A DNA stretch of 64,000 nt from Natrialba swarupiae. Its GTDB lineage: Archaea > Halobacteriota > Halobacteria > Halobacteriales > Natrialbaceae. Positions 34,079 through 44,396 of this stretch are shown in pieces. Location: assembly GCF_008245225.1 (NCBI RefSeq), contig NZ_VTAW01000014.1, positions 51,856 through 115,855 on the forward strand, read 5' to 3'. Positions within the stretch are counted from its first letter, which is position 1. The number at the start of each line of letters is the position of its first letter. The translations under genes and the position numbers were made by a program. The notes under the pieces are model-generated. The model saw nothing but the letters and a program-made list of their open reading frames with translations. It was not told the origin of the DNA and did not search any database.

Positions 34079-35491
34079 TCATTCGTGGTCACGGGTCTCG
34101 AGACGGCCGTCTGCGATTCCCGATCGAAATGGGTCCCGATCGTCGGTCTGTGTCGGTGTCGGCAATCGAATCGTCACCGTCGTTCCGGTCTCGGGGTCCG
34201 ATTCGAACTCGAGAGAGCCGCCGGAGTCGTCGACGATCCAGTAGGTCTCCCAGAGACCGAGGCCGCTCATGTGGGCCAGTTGCGATTCGTCTTCACCGAG
34301 AGCCTCAAGTTCGTGCTCGGGGATTCCCGGCCCATTGTCGATTACCTCGATTTCGACCGCTGGTTTCGGGTCAGTAGTTTTCGAGCCGGAAACGTGAACT
34401 GTAGGTTCGTCGCTATCGTTGTGCTCGATCGCATTCGAGAGAACCTGCTCGAGTGCCCGTTCGAACTGGACCGACATTCGAGCTGTGAGCGTCGGTGGGA
34501 CGTCGATCGTCAGCGAGGCATCAGGATGTGCCGACCGCTTCGTGTCGACGTGTTCGTTGAGCATCTCTGCGAGTTCGACGGTCTCGATCGGGGTGGCCTC
34601 TGCCATCGTTTGCTCGATAGATCGTGCCTGTTCACTGAGACGCTGTAATCTGCTGATTTCGTCTCTGATCATCGATACGCTCTCTGTCGATCCAAACTTG
34701 TCCTCGAGAATGGCGGCATGCCCCTGAATAACCGTGACACCGGATCTGATGTCGTGACGCAGAATCCGGTTGAGGACCGAGAGGCGTTGTCTGAGTCGCT
34801 GTGCGTTGTTGCGTTGCTCTCGGAGCTGTCGTTCGCGGTTTTTCAGCTTCGTGACGTCCTGATAGATGCCGACGAATCGGGAAATCTCACCCTCATCGTC
34901 GAAAATTGGTGCGATCGTCTGGTGAATAACGAAGTTATCACCGTTCTTCTTCGTATTGACGACTTCTGCTTTGAACGTTTGGCCCGAAAGAATCACATCC
35001 CACATTCGCTCGTAGAATTGTTCGTCGTGTTCCTCTGACTTCCAGATGCGTGGGTTACGACCGATCACTTCGTCTTTCTCGAATCCTGTCACCTCCTCGA
35101 CTGCAGGATTAACGTATTCAATCGTTCCTTCCTTGTCAGTTATGACAACGGAGTGGCCCGCGTGTTCGATCGCTTCCCTAAACGTCTCAAGGGTGTGAGA
35201 CTGGTCTTGTAACTGCGTGATCGCATCATTCATCGGCCTGAATATGGTGAAAAAGAGAATCGGGAAAACGAGCAAGACGAGGAGCGTACCGTCAACGAAC
35301 GCCTCAGTTACGGGGTCAATGTTGGGGAACCAGTAGTGGATCGCGAACATGATCCCCACCTCTGCGGTGAATATCGTCACCAGCGAAATGAGGAACATCT
35401 TGACGGGAGAGTACGTGCTCGCACCGGTGTCCACATCACTCAACCGAGATTCCGCTCTCGAAGTCTCAGCTTCATCTGCCACAGGAACCAC
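34079..35491 (-). CDS. Membrane PAS histidine kinase
   Basis: A 470-residue kinase with two N-terminal hydrophobic helices (about 30-100: LISLVTIFTAEVGIMFA, TLLVLLVFPILFFTIF), a coiled linker, and a PAS domain (about 110-225: HSVVITDKEGTIEYVNPA). The H-box RILRHDIRSGVTVIQGHAA is followed by an ATPase domain with LEQVLSNAIEHN, VIDNGPGIP and GLGLWETYWIV. In G2 the helix after GLGLW differs from the usual form but matches haloarchaeal kinases. It is divergent from the heme-protein gene at 35883. Two 11-bp operator arrays lie in the gap. Confidence 0.9.
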   Translation of the reverse strand: MVPVADEAETSRAESRLSDVDTGASTYSPVKMFLISLVTIFTAEVGIMFAIHYWFPNIDPVTEAFVDGTLLVLLVFPILFFTIFRPMNDAITQLQDQSHTLETFREAIEHAGHSVVITDKEGTIEYVNPAVEEVTGFEKDEVIGRNPRIWKSEEHDEQFYERMWDVILSGQTFKAEVVNTKKNGDNFVIHQTIAPIFDDEGEISRFVGIYQDVTKLKNRERQLREQRNNAQRLRQRLSVLNRILRHDIRSGVTVIQGHAAILEDKFGSTESVSMIRDEISRLQRLSEQARSIEQTMAEATPIETVELAEMLNEHVDTKRSAHPDASLTIDVPPTLTARMSVQFERALEQVLSNAIEHNDSDEPTVHVSGSKTTDPKPAVEIEVIDNGPGIPEHELEALGEDESQLAHMSGLGLWETYWIVDDSGGSLEFESDPETGTTVTIRLPTPTQTDDRDPFRSGIADGRLETRDHE

Positions 35492-35635
35492 CCCGGAAAC
35501 TACCTCTTGTCGGTAGAATTACTTGGATAGTACCGGTGGATCCGGAGACGGAGATACGATCTGTTATTTCGCAGCCACCCAACGTTTGACGGTAGTTCAT
35601 ACGACTGCCGAGAGCCCAACCGTAAATCTTCATTT

Positions 35636-35665
35636 TCCGAAGTCCTTCCAAAGACAGTCCAAATT
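35636..35665. promoter_or_regulatory. Three-unit 11-bp operator, upstream of the PAS kinase
   Basis: TCCGAAGTCCT at 35636, TCCAAAGACAG at 35647 and TCCAAATT at 35658. Same consensus and pitch as the array at 31467. Confidence 0.65.
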
Positions 35666-35797
35666 TCACTTACAGACTCTCTTAGCCAGAAATAATGTAT
35701 TTGGGTCGAATCCCGCGTAGAGATTCAAAAGATTCGCACATTGAAGCAGATTGGATGAAAGAGTGAGTACAGAATATGAAATTCTATTGACTTACCA

Positions 35798-35827
35798 TCC
35801 CAAATCTTTCCAAATTTCATCCAAAGT
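35798..35827. promoter_or_regulatory. Three-unit 11-bp operator, upstream of the heme protein
   Basis: TCCCAAATCTT at 35798, TCCAAATTTCA at 35809 and TCCAAAGT at 35820. An AT-rich TATA-like AATAAATATAT follows at about 35840, about 35 bp before the ATG at 35883. The array thus sits directly upstream of the core promoter, a position suited to an activator. Confidence 0.68.
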
Positions 35828-35882
35828 TATCAGATAGCCAATAAATATATGGTCCCGTAGTTTGACGGTTCTTGTAGTACGG

Positions 35883-37427
35883 ATGGACGACGACACATTC
35901 GATTTTCTCGAGGAAGCCCTCGACGAAGAGGCACGAAAAGCCGCGTTTCGGGAGGTTTCCCAGGATGCAAAGGAAACCTTCGAACGAATGCGCAAAGAGC
36001 GGATGGTCCTCCCAGAAGATTCGCGGCGGACCTTCCTCCAGGCTGCTGGTGTAGCGGGTACGGCCTCGGTCGCTGGCTGTCTCGGTCTCACTGGTGACGA
36101 AGGCGATGAAGAGCAAGAGGAGGGACAAACCCGAATGGTCTACGACTGGGTTCCAAAGCAGATTCTCAAGGAACTCGAGGTACAGGTAGCGTACAACGCC
36201 GAGGAAATCTTCTTCAGATTCTCGTGGGAACAGCCTGACCCCGGCGGGTGGCTACATGATATGATCGTCTATCAGGATGGAGAGTGGCGACGATTCGACG
36301 GCGCAAGTCCGTGGGCACCAGCTGATCCAAATCCCGACGAACACACGGGGTATTACGAAGATCGACTGAGCTTTTTCCTTGACGATGGGTCGGTACACGG
36401 ATTCGAGAACTTCGGTGGCTGGATGACCGTTCACAAAGGAATGCGTGATCTCCCGGACGAAGTTCCGGCAGAAGACGTTGAAGAGCATTCCCACCTCGGC
36501 GAGGTTCTCGAGCGTAGCGACGTTAGAAAGTACCTTCCGCAATCACGAGAGGGGCAATGGTGGGAAAACCCGTGGGACGATATCCGGCCACAAGAAGAGC
36601 TCGATCAGTTGAAAGAAGACGGTGTGTTCCTCGACCTCGTGATGTGGCGTGCCCACCGGAGTAATCCCGTCGGCCTCTGCAGCGACCACCACGTCCTCGA
36701 GTATCGACACGGCGATGAGGGAACGAACGCTCACACCACTCAGGAGTGGGGTCCGGAGGATGGGCCAGAGTATATGTGGGATCCCGACATCGTTGAGAAC
36801 GGAGCACTCGATTACGCCGAGATTCAGAACGGAAATTTACCAGACCAGCAGGAAGACGTCTACTGGCTTGAGCGCGGTGACGACGGAAACATGGTCGAGT
36901 TCGACCCCGACGTCGCAGAGTGGGAGGGGGCAATGATTCCTCGTCGCCCGCTCAATCCGCCAGAGTTGACCGAGGGCAGCGCTGTCGACTGGGCGGCCCC
37001 ATCCGGGATCTGGGAGAACGGTCGCTGGACCGTCGTAATGCGACGGGATCTACAAGTAGGACACGTCGATTCCAAAGACCTTGAGCCCGGAGGCACTTAC
37101 ACGTGGGCACCAGCGATCCACCATGGTATCGGCTCTCGATGGCACTGGGTAGCCTATCCGTATCAACTCGGCCTGGGAGAAGAGACTGATGCTGACATCA
37201 CCGCCGTCGAGGTCACGGACGAGCCGAACTGGGACGAGATTCCGTCGGAGACGATCCCGTTGTTGTATCCCGGGCAGGTCGACTGGACGTGGCTAACGAG
37301 CGACGAGCATCCGGCGTTCAATCTCGTTCGTAATAACGAACTGGGGATCTGGGACTTCCACGACGATCCGACCAATCTCGCTGCTCGGCTCGTTGGGTTG
37401 GAAGTCCAGGAAGTGCCGCGCGAGTAA
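35883..37427 (+). CDS. Ethylbenzene-dehydrogenase-type heme-binding lipoprotein
   Basis: Exported protein of 514 residues from the ATG at 35883 ([13 protein letters not shown]); a TTG at 35862 is less likely because it lies too close to the TATA-like element. Residues about 1-50 are a cytoplasmic acidic helix. A Tat motif and lipobox follow ([14 protein letters not shown]), so it is lipid-anchored outside the membrane. The mature part resembles the heme-b-binding gamma subunit family of ethylbenzene and DMSO-type dehydrogenases: [30 protein letters not shown] and [15 protein letters not shown] near the C-terminus. No molybdopterin or iron-sulfur subunits are adjacent. The transducer gene starts 5 bp after the stop, so the two probably form an operon. 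A respiratory redox role is inferred. Confidence 0.82.
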   Translation: MDDDTFDFLEEALDEEARKAAFREVSQDAKETFERMRKERMVLPEDSRRTFLQAAGVAGTASVAGCLGLTGDEGDEEQEEGQTRMVYDWVPKQILKELEVQVAYNAEEIFFRFSWEQPDPGGWLHDMIVYQDGEWRRFDGASPWAPADPNPDEHTGYYEDRLSFFLDDGSVHGFENFGGWMTVHKGMRDLPDEVPAEDVEEHSHLGEVLERSDVRKYLPQSREGQWWENPWDDIRPQEELDQLKEDGVFLDLVMWRAHRSNPVGLCSDHHVLEYRHGDEGTNAHTTQEWGPEDGPEYMWDPDIVENGALDYAEIQNGNLPDQQEDVYWLERGDDGNMVEFDPDVAEWEGAMIPRRPLNPPELTEGSAVDWAAPSGIWENGRWTVVMRRDLQVGHVDSKDLEPGGTYTWAPAIHHGIGSRWHWVAYPYQLGLGEETDADITAVEVTDEPNWDEIPSETIPLLYPGQVDWTWLTSDEHPAFNLVRNNELGIWDFHDDPTNLAARLVGLEVQEVPRE

Positions 37428-37432
37428 CACCT

Positions 37433-39466
37433 ATGACCAGTCTGAAAGACTTTCACTATTCGCTCCCGATCGCACTCAAGATCGGCCTGGTATTCGTCCT
37501 GTTACTGGCGACTGTCGGCGGCATGGTTGGAATCGTCTACTCGACCCAGTCCGACGTCGAGACAGACTCGACAGCGATCGAAACAGCTGGCGAACAGGAG
37601 ATGCTCATCGAACGGATCGTCAGGGAGTCAAATAGCATCGCTGCCGCAGACGAAGGTGAGGACACATCTGTCGAGCGACAGGCGCTCAGAGCTGCCATCG
37701 ACGACTACAACCGTAACAACGAGTTGCTTCTCGAGGGTGGTGAGCGCAACGGCGAGCGGGTCGAACCGGCCCCTGATGCCGTGGATCAGGAACTAGAAAC
37801 CGTCCAGCACGAGTGGGCGGTGTTCGAGAGACACGCGGAAGACATCTACGAGCACGAGCCGGGTGACCCGGAGTTTGACGCCGGACTCGAATACTTGCAA
37901 GAGCATAGCAACGAAATGGTAGCTACGAACGCCGCACTCGGGACCGCCCTCTCGGAAACGAGCACCCAGCAAGTCGTCACTATGCAGCGTACTCTCCTCG
38001 GACTGTTCGGGCTCGTCATCGTCGTTGCAGCAGGAGGGTTCGTCATGATCCGCCATCTTGTCTCGACGCCGATCGAACGTCTCACCGACGCCGCCGACGA
38101 AATCGCTGCGGAACGACTTGACGCGACTATTCCAACGTATGGCGACGATGTCGAAAACACCCGAGACGAAACCGCCCGGCTATCTTCGGCGTTCGAAACC
38201 ATGCGCGCCAACATTACCACACGGATCGAAGAGATCGAGTCTCAGCGAGAGACCGCCCAGGAGCAGAAGGCGCGGGCGGAAGAACAGAAACAAGAGGCCG
38301 AGGCCGCTCGGGCGGAGGCTGATCGCGCCAAACAGGAAGCCGAACAACTCGCACGTGATCTCGAGCGACAAGCTGCTGAGTTCGGCAATGTGATGGAACG
38401 AGCGGCAGATGGCGATCTCACGGCGCGGATATCGACCGATGTCGAGAACGAATCGATGCGGTCGGTCGCCGTCTCGTACAACGAGATGATCGACGAGTTC
38501 GAGCGAATGATCGTCGACCTGCAAGTCTTCGCAGACGCTGTTCGCCAGGCCAGTGACGAGGTTACGACGGGAACCAAAGAGACCGAAGAGGGTATCGACG
38601 AAGTTACGCGTTCAATCCAGCAAATCGCAGCCGGTGCCGACCAACAGAGTCGCGATCTGCAGAACGTATCCCGGGAAATGGATCAGGTTTCGGCAGCCGT
38701 TGAAGAAGTCGCCAGCCAGGCAACCATGGTCGCCTCCCTGTCGGCCGAGACTGCGTCCGTCGGAAGAGACGGGCGCGAATCAGCTGCGACTGCAGCCGAT
38801 GAGATGGAGGAAATCGTCGAGCTCACGCGAGATACTGTCGAAACCGTCGAAACACTCGAAGATCGATTCGCCGAGATCAATTCGATCGTGACGCTTATTT
38901 CGGATATCGCCGACGAGACGAACTTACTGGCGCTGAACGCCAGTATCGAAGCGGCTAAAGCGGATACATCTGGAGACGGGTTTGCAGTCGTCGCTCACGA
39001 GATTCAGTCACTCGCTGAAGAGACGAAAACGTCGGCAACCGACGCCGAAGCGATCATCAGTGACGTTGAGAACCAAGTCGAATCGACCGTTCAGGACGTC
39101 GAGAAGACTCGAAACCAGATCGAAAATGGCGTCGAGACTGTCGATGAGGTTATCGACACTTTCGACGAGATGGTCGAACGGATCAACGAGACTAACAGTG
39201 GTGTACAAGAGATCAACGATGCGACCGACGAGCAAGCAGAATCTATCCAGCAAGTTGCATCGATGGTCGACAGCGTTGCCAGTGTGAGCGAAGAAACGTC
39301 CGCAGAAACCGAAACCGTCTCCGCAGCAGCTGAAGAGCAAGCAGCGATTGTCGAACAGATCCGATCGAATACCGAGCATCTCGACCAGCAGGCCAGCGAA
39401 CTTACTACCAAGATGAGTCAGTTCACTGTGGGTGACTCAACAGAGATGAAACACTACACGCGGTGA
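37433..39466 (+). CDS. Methyl-accepting transducer with NIT/PilJ-like sensor
   Basis: A 677-residue chemoreceptor. Two transmembrane helices (about 17-38 and 185-208) flank an all-helical extracellular sensor containing [20 protein letters not shown], reminiscent of the PilJ/NarX-type four-helix domain that binds nitrate or nitrite. A HAMP domain follows ([19 protein letters not shown]), then a coiled coil and a second [15 protein letters not shown] linker. The signalling tip is [20 protein letters not shown]. It lies 5 bp after the heme-protein gene, which suggests taxis to the substrate or electron acceptor handled by that protein. The ligand is inferred from fold similarity by eye. Confidence 0.88.
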   Translation: MTSLKDFHYSLPIALKIGLVFVLLLATVGGMVGIVYSTQSDVETDSTAIETAGEQEMLIERIVRESNSIAAADEGEDTSVERQALRAAIDDYNRNNELLLEGGERNGERVEPAPDAVDQELETVQHEWAVFERHAEDIYEHEPGDPEFDAGLEYLQEHSNEMVATNAALGTALSETSTQQVVTMQRTLLGLFGLVIVVAAGGFVMIRHLVSTPIERLTDAADEIAAERLDATIPTYGDDVENTRDETARLSSAFETMRANITTRIEEIESQRETAQEQKARAEEQKQEAEAARAEADRAKQEAEQLARDLERQAAEFGNVMERAADGDLTARISTDVENESMRSVAVSYNEMIDEFERMIVDLQVFADAVRQASDEVTTGTKETEEGIDEVTRSIQQIAAGADQQSRDLQNVSREMDQVSAAVEEVASQATMVASLSAETASVGRDGRESAATAADEMEEIVELTRDTVETVETLEDRFAEINSIVTLISDIADETNLLALNASIEAAKADTSGDGFAVVAHEIQSLAEETKTSATDAEAIISDVENQVESTVQDVEKTRNQIENGVETVDEVIDTFDEMVERINETNSGVQEINDATDEQAESIQQVASMVDSVASVSEETSAETETVSAAAEEQAAIVEQIRSNTEHLDQQASELTTKMSQFTVGDSTEMKHYTR

Positions 39467-40142
39467 TGAGCGGTTAACCGTTTGACAGTTACACACGACA
39501 GCGAGTGTTCCGGTAGCAGGTAAACTCCTTCTGAGTGGGTTTGGTAAATCGCTAGATGGTGGCGACCATAATTGAACAATCATATTGATCGAAGCGCCAC
39601 GTTGAAACGATCGTGAACACTCCTTCAAACAATCCGAGGTGACAAACCGATTGACCGATCTTAACAGACGATGAGAAGCTCGATCTCCGCACAATATGCC
39701 GATTCATCAAGCCGTTTCAAGGTAATTCTGGGATTAAGAAAATATCTGTCAATAACACCTAAACAAACCAGGTATTATTATAGATAAAATAAGTTCTGAT
39801 CCACCGACACGGATGTTCCGTACTCAATCATTTTTGGCAGCTTCCCCTTTGGACCAGCTGAGATCGGCAAATTTCGTATCAATGCCATATGGAATCTAGT
39901 GGTTTGTAGTAATCCGCATCCCGAACTTGTGGTGGATCGCAACCCTATTCAGTACTTCCGAATGTAGGGGGAATTGTGCACGAGTTTCGTCGTCTGAGAA
40001 CAGAACGCTCAGGATTCTCAGCTACCAAACGTTAACTCTCAAACATTAAAAGGAAGAGAAAAACAACTCTGATTGATTCCTAATTCGAACCCGACGAAAA
40101 TAGAATAAAGTGAGATAGTCTATGCCTGATGGGTCACGTAAT
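39467..40142. other. Intergenic region with a 36-bp dispersed repeat
   Basis: No convincing gene. An AT-rich stretch lies near 39715-39800. A second copy of the repeat at 27918 starts at 39896 (TAGTGGTTTGTAGTAATC, then CGCATCCCGAACTTGTG). The left end of the IS4-type element should fall between about 39950 and 40142, but I could not recognise its inverted repeat. Confidence 0.5.
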
Positions 40143-41747
40143 TCAACGAGTGTATACTACACGCATCCGCCCCACAAATCGTTTCCCTCGCACTACGGGT
40201 GCATGGGAGAACTCGCGGTCAAGGCTCTTCTTTACCAAGAAGTCCACGAGTCGCCACATATTGTACAGTATCATGGCGAACGCAAAGTGGAACATCCGAA
40301 CGACATGCTCGTTCGAGGTCGTCCACGGAAGGAACTGTTTCACCGACTTGAATGAGGTTTCAATTCCCCAGCGCTTCCGATACCTGTTTAGCACGCGGTC
40401 GGTTGCACGCCTGTCACGCGCAGTTTCATCACTGATGTCTTTATTCGTGTAGAAAGGGATGGCCTTCAGTTCCTTTCCATCCTCATCCCGTTTTGATGGG
40501 AGCAGAACAAGCGTCGTCTCAACACGGTCATTAGTCGGACCATCAACAGTCGAACCATAGAACCCGTACTCGTGGCGCACCTCGATGTAATTGTTCATAC
40601 GGTCGATAGCCCGCTTGATGCGTTGATTTCTCGGAACAGGAATCACGTACTCAACCCCGAAATCCTCTAGTGACTGCACAACGTCAGTCGTAGCGAATTC
40701 ACGGTCAGCATAGACGGTCTGAACGTTCACATACTGGTTTGCTTCCGAGATTAACTCCCGCACGATTTCGCCCCGTGGAACGTTCTCCCGAACGGGGCGC
40801 ATCGCCAGGAAGAATTTCGTGTTATCGCCCACGATAGAGATGGCCGCAAACTGGTAACACCACTTATATTTCTCATCTGATGGCGAACCCAGCACTAGCT
40901 CGTTTCGTTCATCACCATAATACGCAATGTACGTGATGTCAATTGCGACAGTCACGCAGCGGTCGAATTCGAAGTGGTCTTTTGCCCTGCTGAGTATCAG
41001 GTCTGTCGTCTCATCCATCATCTCCAGAATATCAGATTGAGACAATTGTTTGATATAGTGAAGATGGGTATCGGCTGCGGGTGCCCCCGACTCCCGAGGT
41101 GTGAGGTCACCATAGGATTTACAGCCTGTCTCGGCGGCCTGTTGTTCAATTCCCATCGTAGACTCGGCTTCGATGAAGGCTGTCGGAGGGTACGTCGCAT
41201 TCTCCGCCCGTTGAGGGAGAAAATCGAGTTCTGATTGGAGAAGTCTTGCCGTCTCCTGCGGGACCGACTGGAGTTTTTCCTTGATAACTCGCTCCTTCGT
41301 CCGTTCCGACCCGCCACGCTCCTCGTCTGGGGCGAGGGTGGTACCGAGAGGATGACCGCTCTTGCGGCAGTACTCACGAACCCAGTTCGCATTGCGGCTG
41401 AGATAGGTACAAAGGTCGTCACTGAAGCGATTGAGCCACGTTCGTCTCAGTGCTGAACGGGACGGCGGAGACTCAAATCCAAGCTGCTCCGCTGTATCCG
41501 CGGCAGCTACTCGGCGAGCCGTCTCACTATTATTATCTTCGTAAAATTCCTTCAGGAAGAGCGCTCGAACCATTGGGTCAAGCGGTTTCGAGGGGTGCCA
41601 GCTTGGGTACTGGTCGTCGTTATCAACCAAGGGAAACGAGAGTTCCGTTACAAGCTCGACTGCGGAAATCGAGTTGTCTGCGTCCAACAGTGCTGCCGCT
41701 TCTTTCTGAAGGGATGTACGCGGCTCAGGCGGCTCTTCGGTTCCCAT
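40143..41747 (-). CDS. IS4-superfamily DDE transposase
   Basis: Transposase of 534 residues from MGTEEPPEPRTSLQ (ATG 41747); a further ATG at 41798 adds 17 residues. DDE residues are visible: VAIDITYIAYYG (first Asp), TVYADREFATTDV (second Asp) and the IS4 signature YRKRWGIETSFKSVK, which fits Y-(2)-R-(3)-E-(6)-K. The frame is intact, so the element could be active. The terminal inverted repeats and target duplication were not found in about 180 bp to the left or 330 bp to the right. I do not assign a named ISH family. Confidence 0.88.
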   Translation of the reverse strand: MGTEEPPEPRTSLQKEAAALLDADNSISAVELVTELSFPLVDNDDQYPSWHPSKPLDPMVRALFLKEFYEDNNSETARRVAAADTAEQLGFESPPSRSALRRTWLNRFSDDLCTYLSRNANWVREYCRKSGHPLGTTLAPDEERGGSERTKERVIKEKLQSVPQETARLLQSELDFLPQRAENATYPPTAFIEAESTMGIEQQAAETGCKSYGDLTPRESGAPAADTHLHYIKQLSQSDILEMMDETTDLILSRAKDHFEFDRCVTVAIDITYIAYYGDERNELVLGSPSDEKYKWCYQFAAISIVGDNTKFFLAMRPVRENVPRGEIVRELISEANQYVNVQTVYADREFATTDVVQSLEDFGVEYVIPVPRNQRIKRAIDRMNNYIEVRHEYGFYGSTVDGPTNDRVETTLVLLPSKRDEDGKELKAIPFYTNKDISDETARDRRATDRVLNRYRKRWGIETSFKSVKQFLPWTTSNEHVVRMFHFAFAMILYNMWRLVDFLVKKSLDREFSHAPVVRGKRFVGRMRVVYTR

Positions 41748-42079
41748 TAGTCTATCAACCGAGAGAGTCTGATGTGTTTCGTGCAAAATGTAGTACAATC
41801 AGCGGGATAAGTGCTGTTCAGGAAAGTATTCATGTAAGAAGTGAAATTTTCTACCCGAAAACCCGACTTCGGAACATATCGCTCAACAAGCCCAGAGAGG
41901 CCGTCGAACGTACGAGGGCGGAGGTCGCTCATAGAACAGCTGTCGCTGGGAACGAGTGTAAGTCTAGGAGTGTCGTTTCCGAGTTTCCGAAACAGTAGAT
42001 AGTAGCACGATTCCTTTATCCAGTCTTGGACCTGAATCGAAACGGGCGGTTCGATAACTACGTGTGCGAGTAGAATAGC

Positions 42080-42607
42080 TTAATCCGAACAAGTGCGGAT
42101 GTCTTCATCATCGTCAAGGAACTGTACCTCAACTGCCGCATGAGTCGGAGGACTAGTCATATTTCGATTCCACACGTTCAGTATAACCCTGTTTACGTAT
42201 GGGTCCTCAAGTTCGCTCGGCCACTCTTCAAACGGAAAGCGAAAGACGAACGTATCCCCATCAATCTCTCTACGAGGGCACCATCCTTTGAGATTTCCCT
42301 GTGGGGTGAATTCTCTCGTTGACGCACATACTGCGAGAAATTGAGAGTCTGGGTCGAAATTAATAGTCTCTTCTAGTCTATGCTCATACGGCTCGATTCC
42401 CGTATTCAGAGCATCTTTAGCCTCTTCTGGCGTTGAAAACACGTCTGCTTCGAATGGTGAGTCCTGCCACCGTTCTTCGTTATCATTAAAGATGGGCTCT
42501 TCTAGTGTTCGTCCACTTAGGCTCTGAGAGGACGGGAGACGGTCGAGACACCCAGCAGTCGTGAGCGAGATACCTGCTGTCGTAGCGAGAAACGCGCGGC
42601 GATTCAT
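42080..42607 (-). CDS. Predicted lipoprotein, function unknown
   Basis: A 175-residue exported protein starting at MNRRAFLATTAGIS (ATG 42607). NRRAFL is a Tat signal and TAGC the lipobox. The frame opens at 42691, but the extra 28 residues would bury the signal peptide. The mature domain is acidic with one Cys pair candidate (FLAVCAS..KGWCPRR) and a C-terminal Cys. I recognise no family beyond haloarchaeal lipoproteins of this size. It stands alone beside the recombinase. Confidence 0.78.
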   Translation of the reverse strand: MNRRAFLATTAGISLTTAGCLDRLPSSQSLSGRTLEEPIFNDNEERWQDSPFEADVFSTPEEAKDALNTGIEPYEHRLEETINFDPDSQFLAVCASTREFTPQGNLKGWCPRREIDGDTFVFRFPFEEWPSELEDPYVNRVILNVWNRNMTSPPTHAAVEVQFLDDDEDIRTCSD

Positions 42608-42929
42608 ATCAAGAGGAATGAAGTCGCTAGGTAAATGCTTTCTGTCGTTCTTCTTCGCTGTTGGGATTGGTTCGAGTGAATTGGACTGCAAATAGGTCGC
42701 GCACAGATTTTGACGTTCGGAAGTACTGCCTATCGAATCCCTATATCACTATATGGTTTATTACTTCTAGGAATACCCTTGCCAGTTAATTACTTATTTC
42801 TCGTGTCTCCATCGGACACGCGTATAACCGATAATATTATTATGCTGTCAGATAGACGCTACACTATGAAATTACGGCTCTTAGAATCACCACAGGGGGC
42901 GGGACATGGGGTACTTCCCCGGGATTTCT
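42608..42929. other. AT-rich promoter region of the tyrosine recombinase
   Basis: No gene. An AT-rich TAATATTATTATG occurs near 42832-42844, about 90 bp before the ATG at 42930, so an untranslated leader is likely. No attachment site or inverted repeat was recognised. Confidence 0.4.
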
Positions 42930-44183
42930 ATGAGTGAACAAACCTACCGATGGTCGAGCAAATCACTCGATGAACTCGTCACCTTCTACGAGCGCGAAAT
43001 CGCGCCTGAACGCCGGCGAGACGGATACAATCCAACTGAGGACGTCCCCTCCTATCAGTGGCTCGTCGAGCATGGGTACAGCGGGTTACAATACGCGGTC
43101 CGAGAACATCACCAACTGACGCTCTCTGAATTTTTCACACAGGCTGTTGGAATCGGGGAAGATAATTCCGAAGACGACTACGAGTGGGGTGTCCAGAACG
43201 ACCAGGTAATTGAACACCTCGAGCAATACTTTCGGTCACAACAACGGGGATCGGCTGCAGAAAGTACCCTCCGATCCAAGCGCTCGCGACTTGCGCAGTT
43301 TCTTCGTTACTACGAGGACCTCCACGGGACGGCGGCGATCGTTTCCCGCATTACAGATGTCGCTGACCAACCTGAGGAGATCCAGCGGGTGACTGCTGTC
43401 TTCGACGCCCTCGACGAGGAACTCGAGAGTAACGATGCGAAACGTCGGTATCGGTCTGATATCGACGATCTCTACAGTTGGCTTGTCGATCGCGGCTACG
43501 GTGCGTTTAATCCCGTTCGGTACGACCACGAGTGGGACGTCGCCGAGCAAGATAATCCGGCGCTCTCACCGGTACAGGTTGGTCAACTCGCTGCAGCGAC
43601 TGAAGACGCCGAAGAGCGACTGGTTGTCTTCGGGCTGTGTGCGTGGGGACTCCGCCGGAGTGAATTAGCGAGCCTTCACGCCCGAAATATCGAGTTACAG
43701 GTCGATTCGCCGCATCTCACGTTCGAAACCCGGAAAAACGGTCCCGGAACTGTAGCACTGATTTACGGCCAGACAGCTCTCGAGGATCAGGTCACTCGAC
43801 TGTCTGATCGTGACGACTGGAATGGGTACCTCTTCTCCTCTTCAGATACCCGCCGTGACCATGTGACTGGCGAGACGATTAATCGCCGCTTCAAGACCAT
43901 CGCAGCACGTGCTGATGTGCGGGTCCAAGGAAATCTCCCGACTTCGAAGATGGGTCGTCGATTCTGGTACAGTACGTATGCAGACGCTGTCGAGACAATT
44001 ATCGACCGTCTCCAGAGTGTAGCTCATGAACAGGGGAGTAGTGATCCAATGGTGGTGTTTCAGAACTACCTCTCGGAAGAGAAGCGCCGTGGATATCTGC
44101 GCGACGCAATGCGAGATCGGCTTGAAAAAGCGTTTGAAGACAAAGTTGGTCAAGAATTCTCTGGTACGACTGATTCGAGGTAG
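42930..44183 (+). CDS. Tyrosine recombinase/integrase
   Basis: A 417-residue site-specific recombinase starting at MSEQTYRWSSKSLDEL (ATG 42930); an ATG at 42906 adds eight residues. An N-terminal SAM-like core-binding domain (about 95-205) includes STLRSKRSRLAQFLRYYEDL. The catalytic domain has the first Arg in CAWGLRRSELASL, a degenerate box II KMGRRFWYSTYA with Lys at the usual His position, and the candidate nucleophile Tyr in VVFQNYLSEEKRRGY. Haloarchaeal plasmid integrases often carry this box II form. It could resolve replicon multimers or integrate an element. No att repeat was identified. Confidence 0.85.
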   Translation: MSEQTYRWSSKSLDELVTFYEREIAPERRRDGYNPTEDVPSYQWLVEHGYSGLQYAVREHHQLTLSEFFTQAVGIGEDNSEDDYEWGVQNDQVIEHLEQYFRSQQRGSAAESTLRSKRSRLAQFLRYYEDLHGTAAIVSRITDVADQPEEIQRVTAVFDALDEELESNDAKRRYRSDIDDLYSWLVDRGYGAFNPVRYDHEWDVAEQDNPALSPVQVGQLAAATEDAEERLVVFGLCAWGLRRSELASLHARNIELQVDSPHLTFETRKNGPGTVALIYGQTALEDQVTRLSDRDDWNGYLFSSSDTRRDHVTGETINRRFKTIAARADVRVQGNLPTSKMGRRFWYSTYADAVETIIDRLQSVAHEQGSSDPMVVFQNYLSEEKRRGYLRDAMRDRLEKAFEDKVGQEFSGTTDSR

Positions 44184-44396
44184 TCATTGATGACTCCAAG
44201 AGCCTCACCGAAACGTTCAGAAGGCGATTGGCGATCGCTCTCTATATCTCAAGGAGTGCCTTGCGGAGGCAACGTGTGCCATCTTTATTTCCAGTGAGGC
44301 AGTCATCGTCCCGAAAACCTGAAAGAATGGGTGACGGGATGACCTCACTGTTTGGAGGCTGTTCTTCGTTCGCTCCGGGTCCTTCCGAGGACGGCA

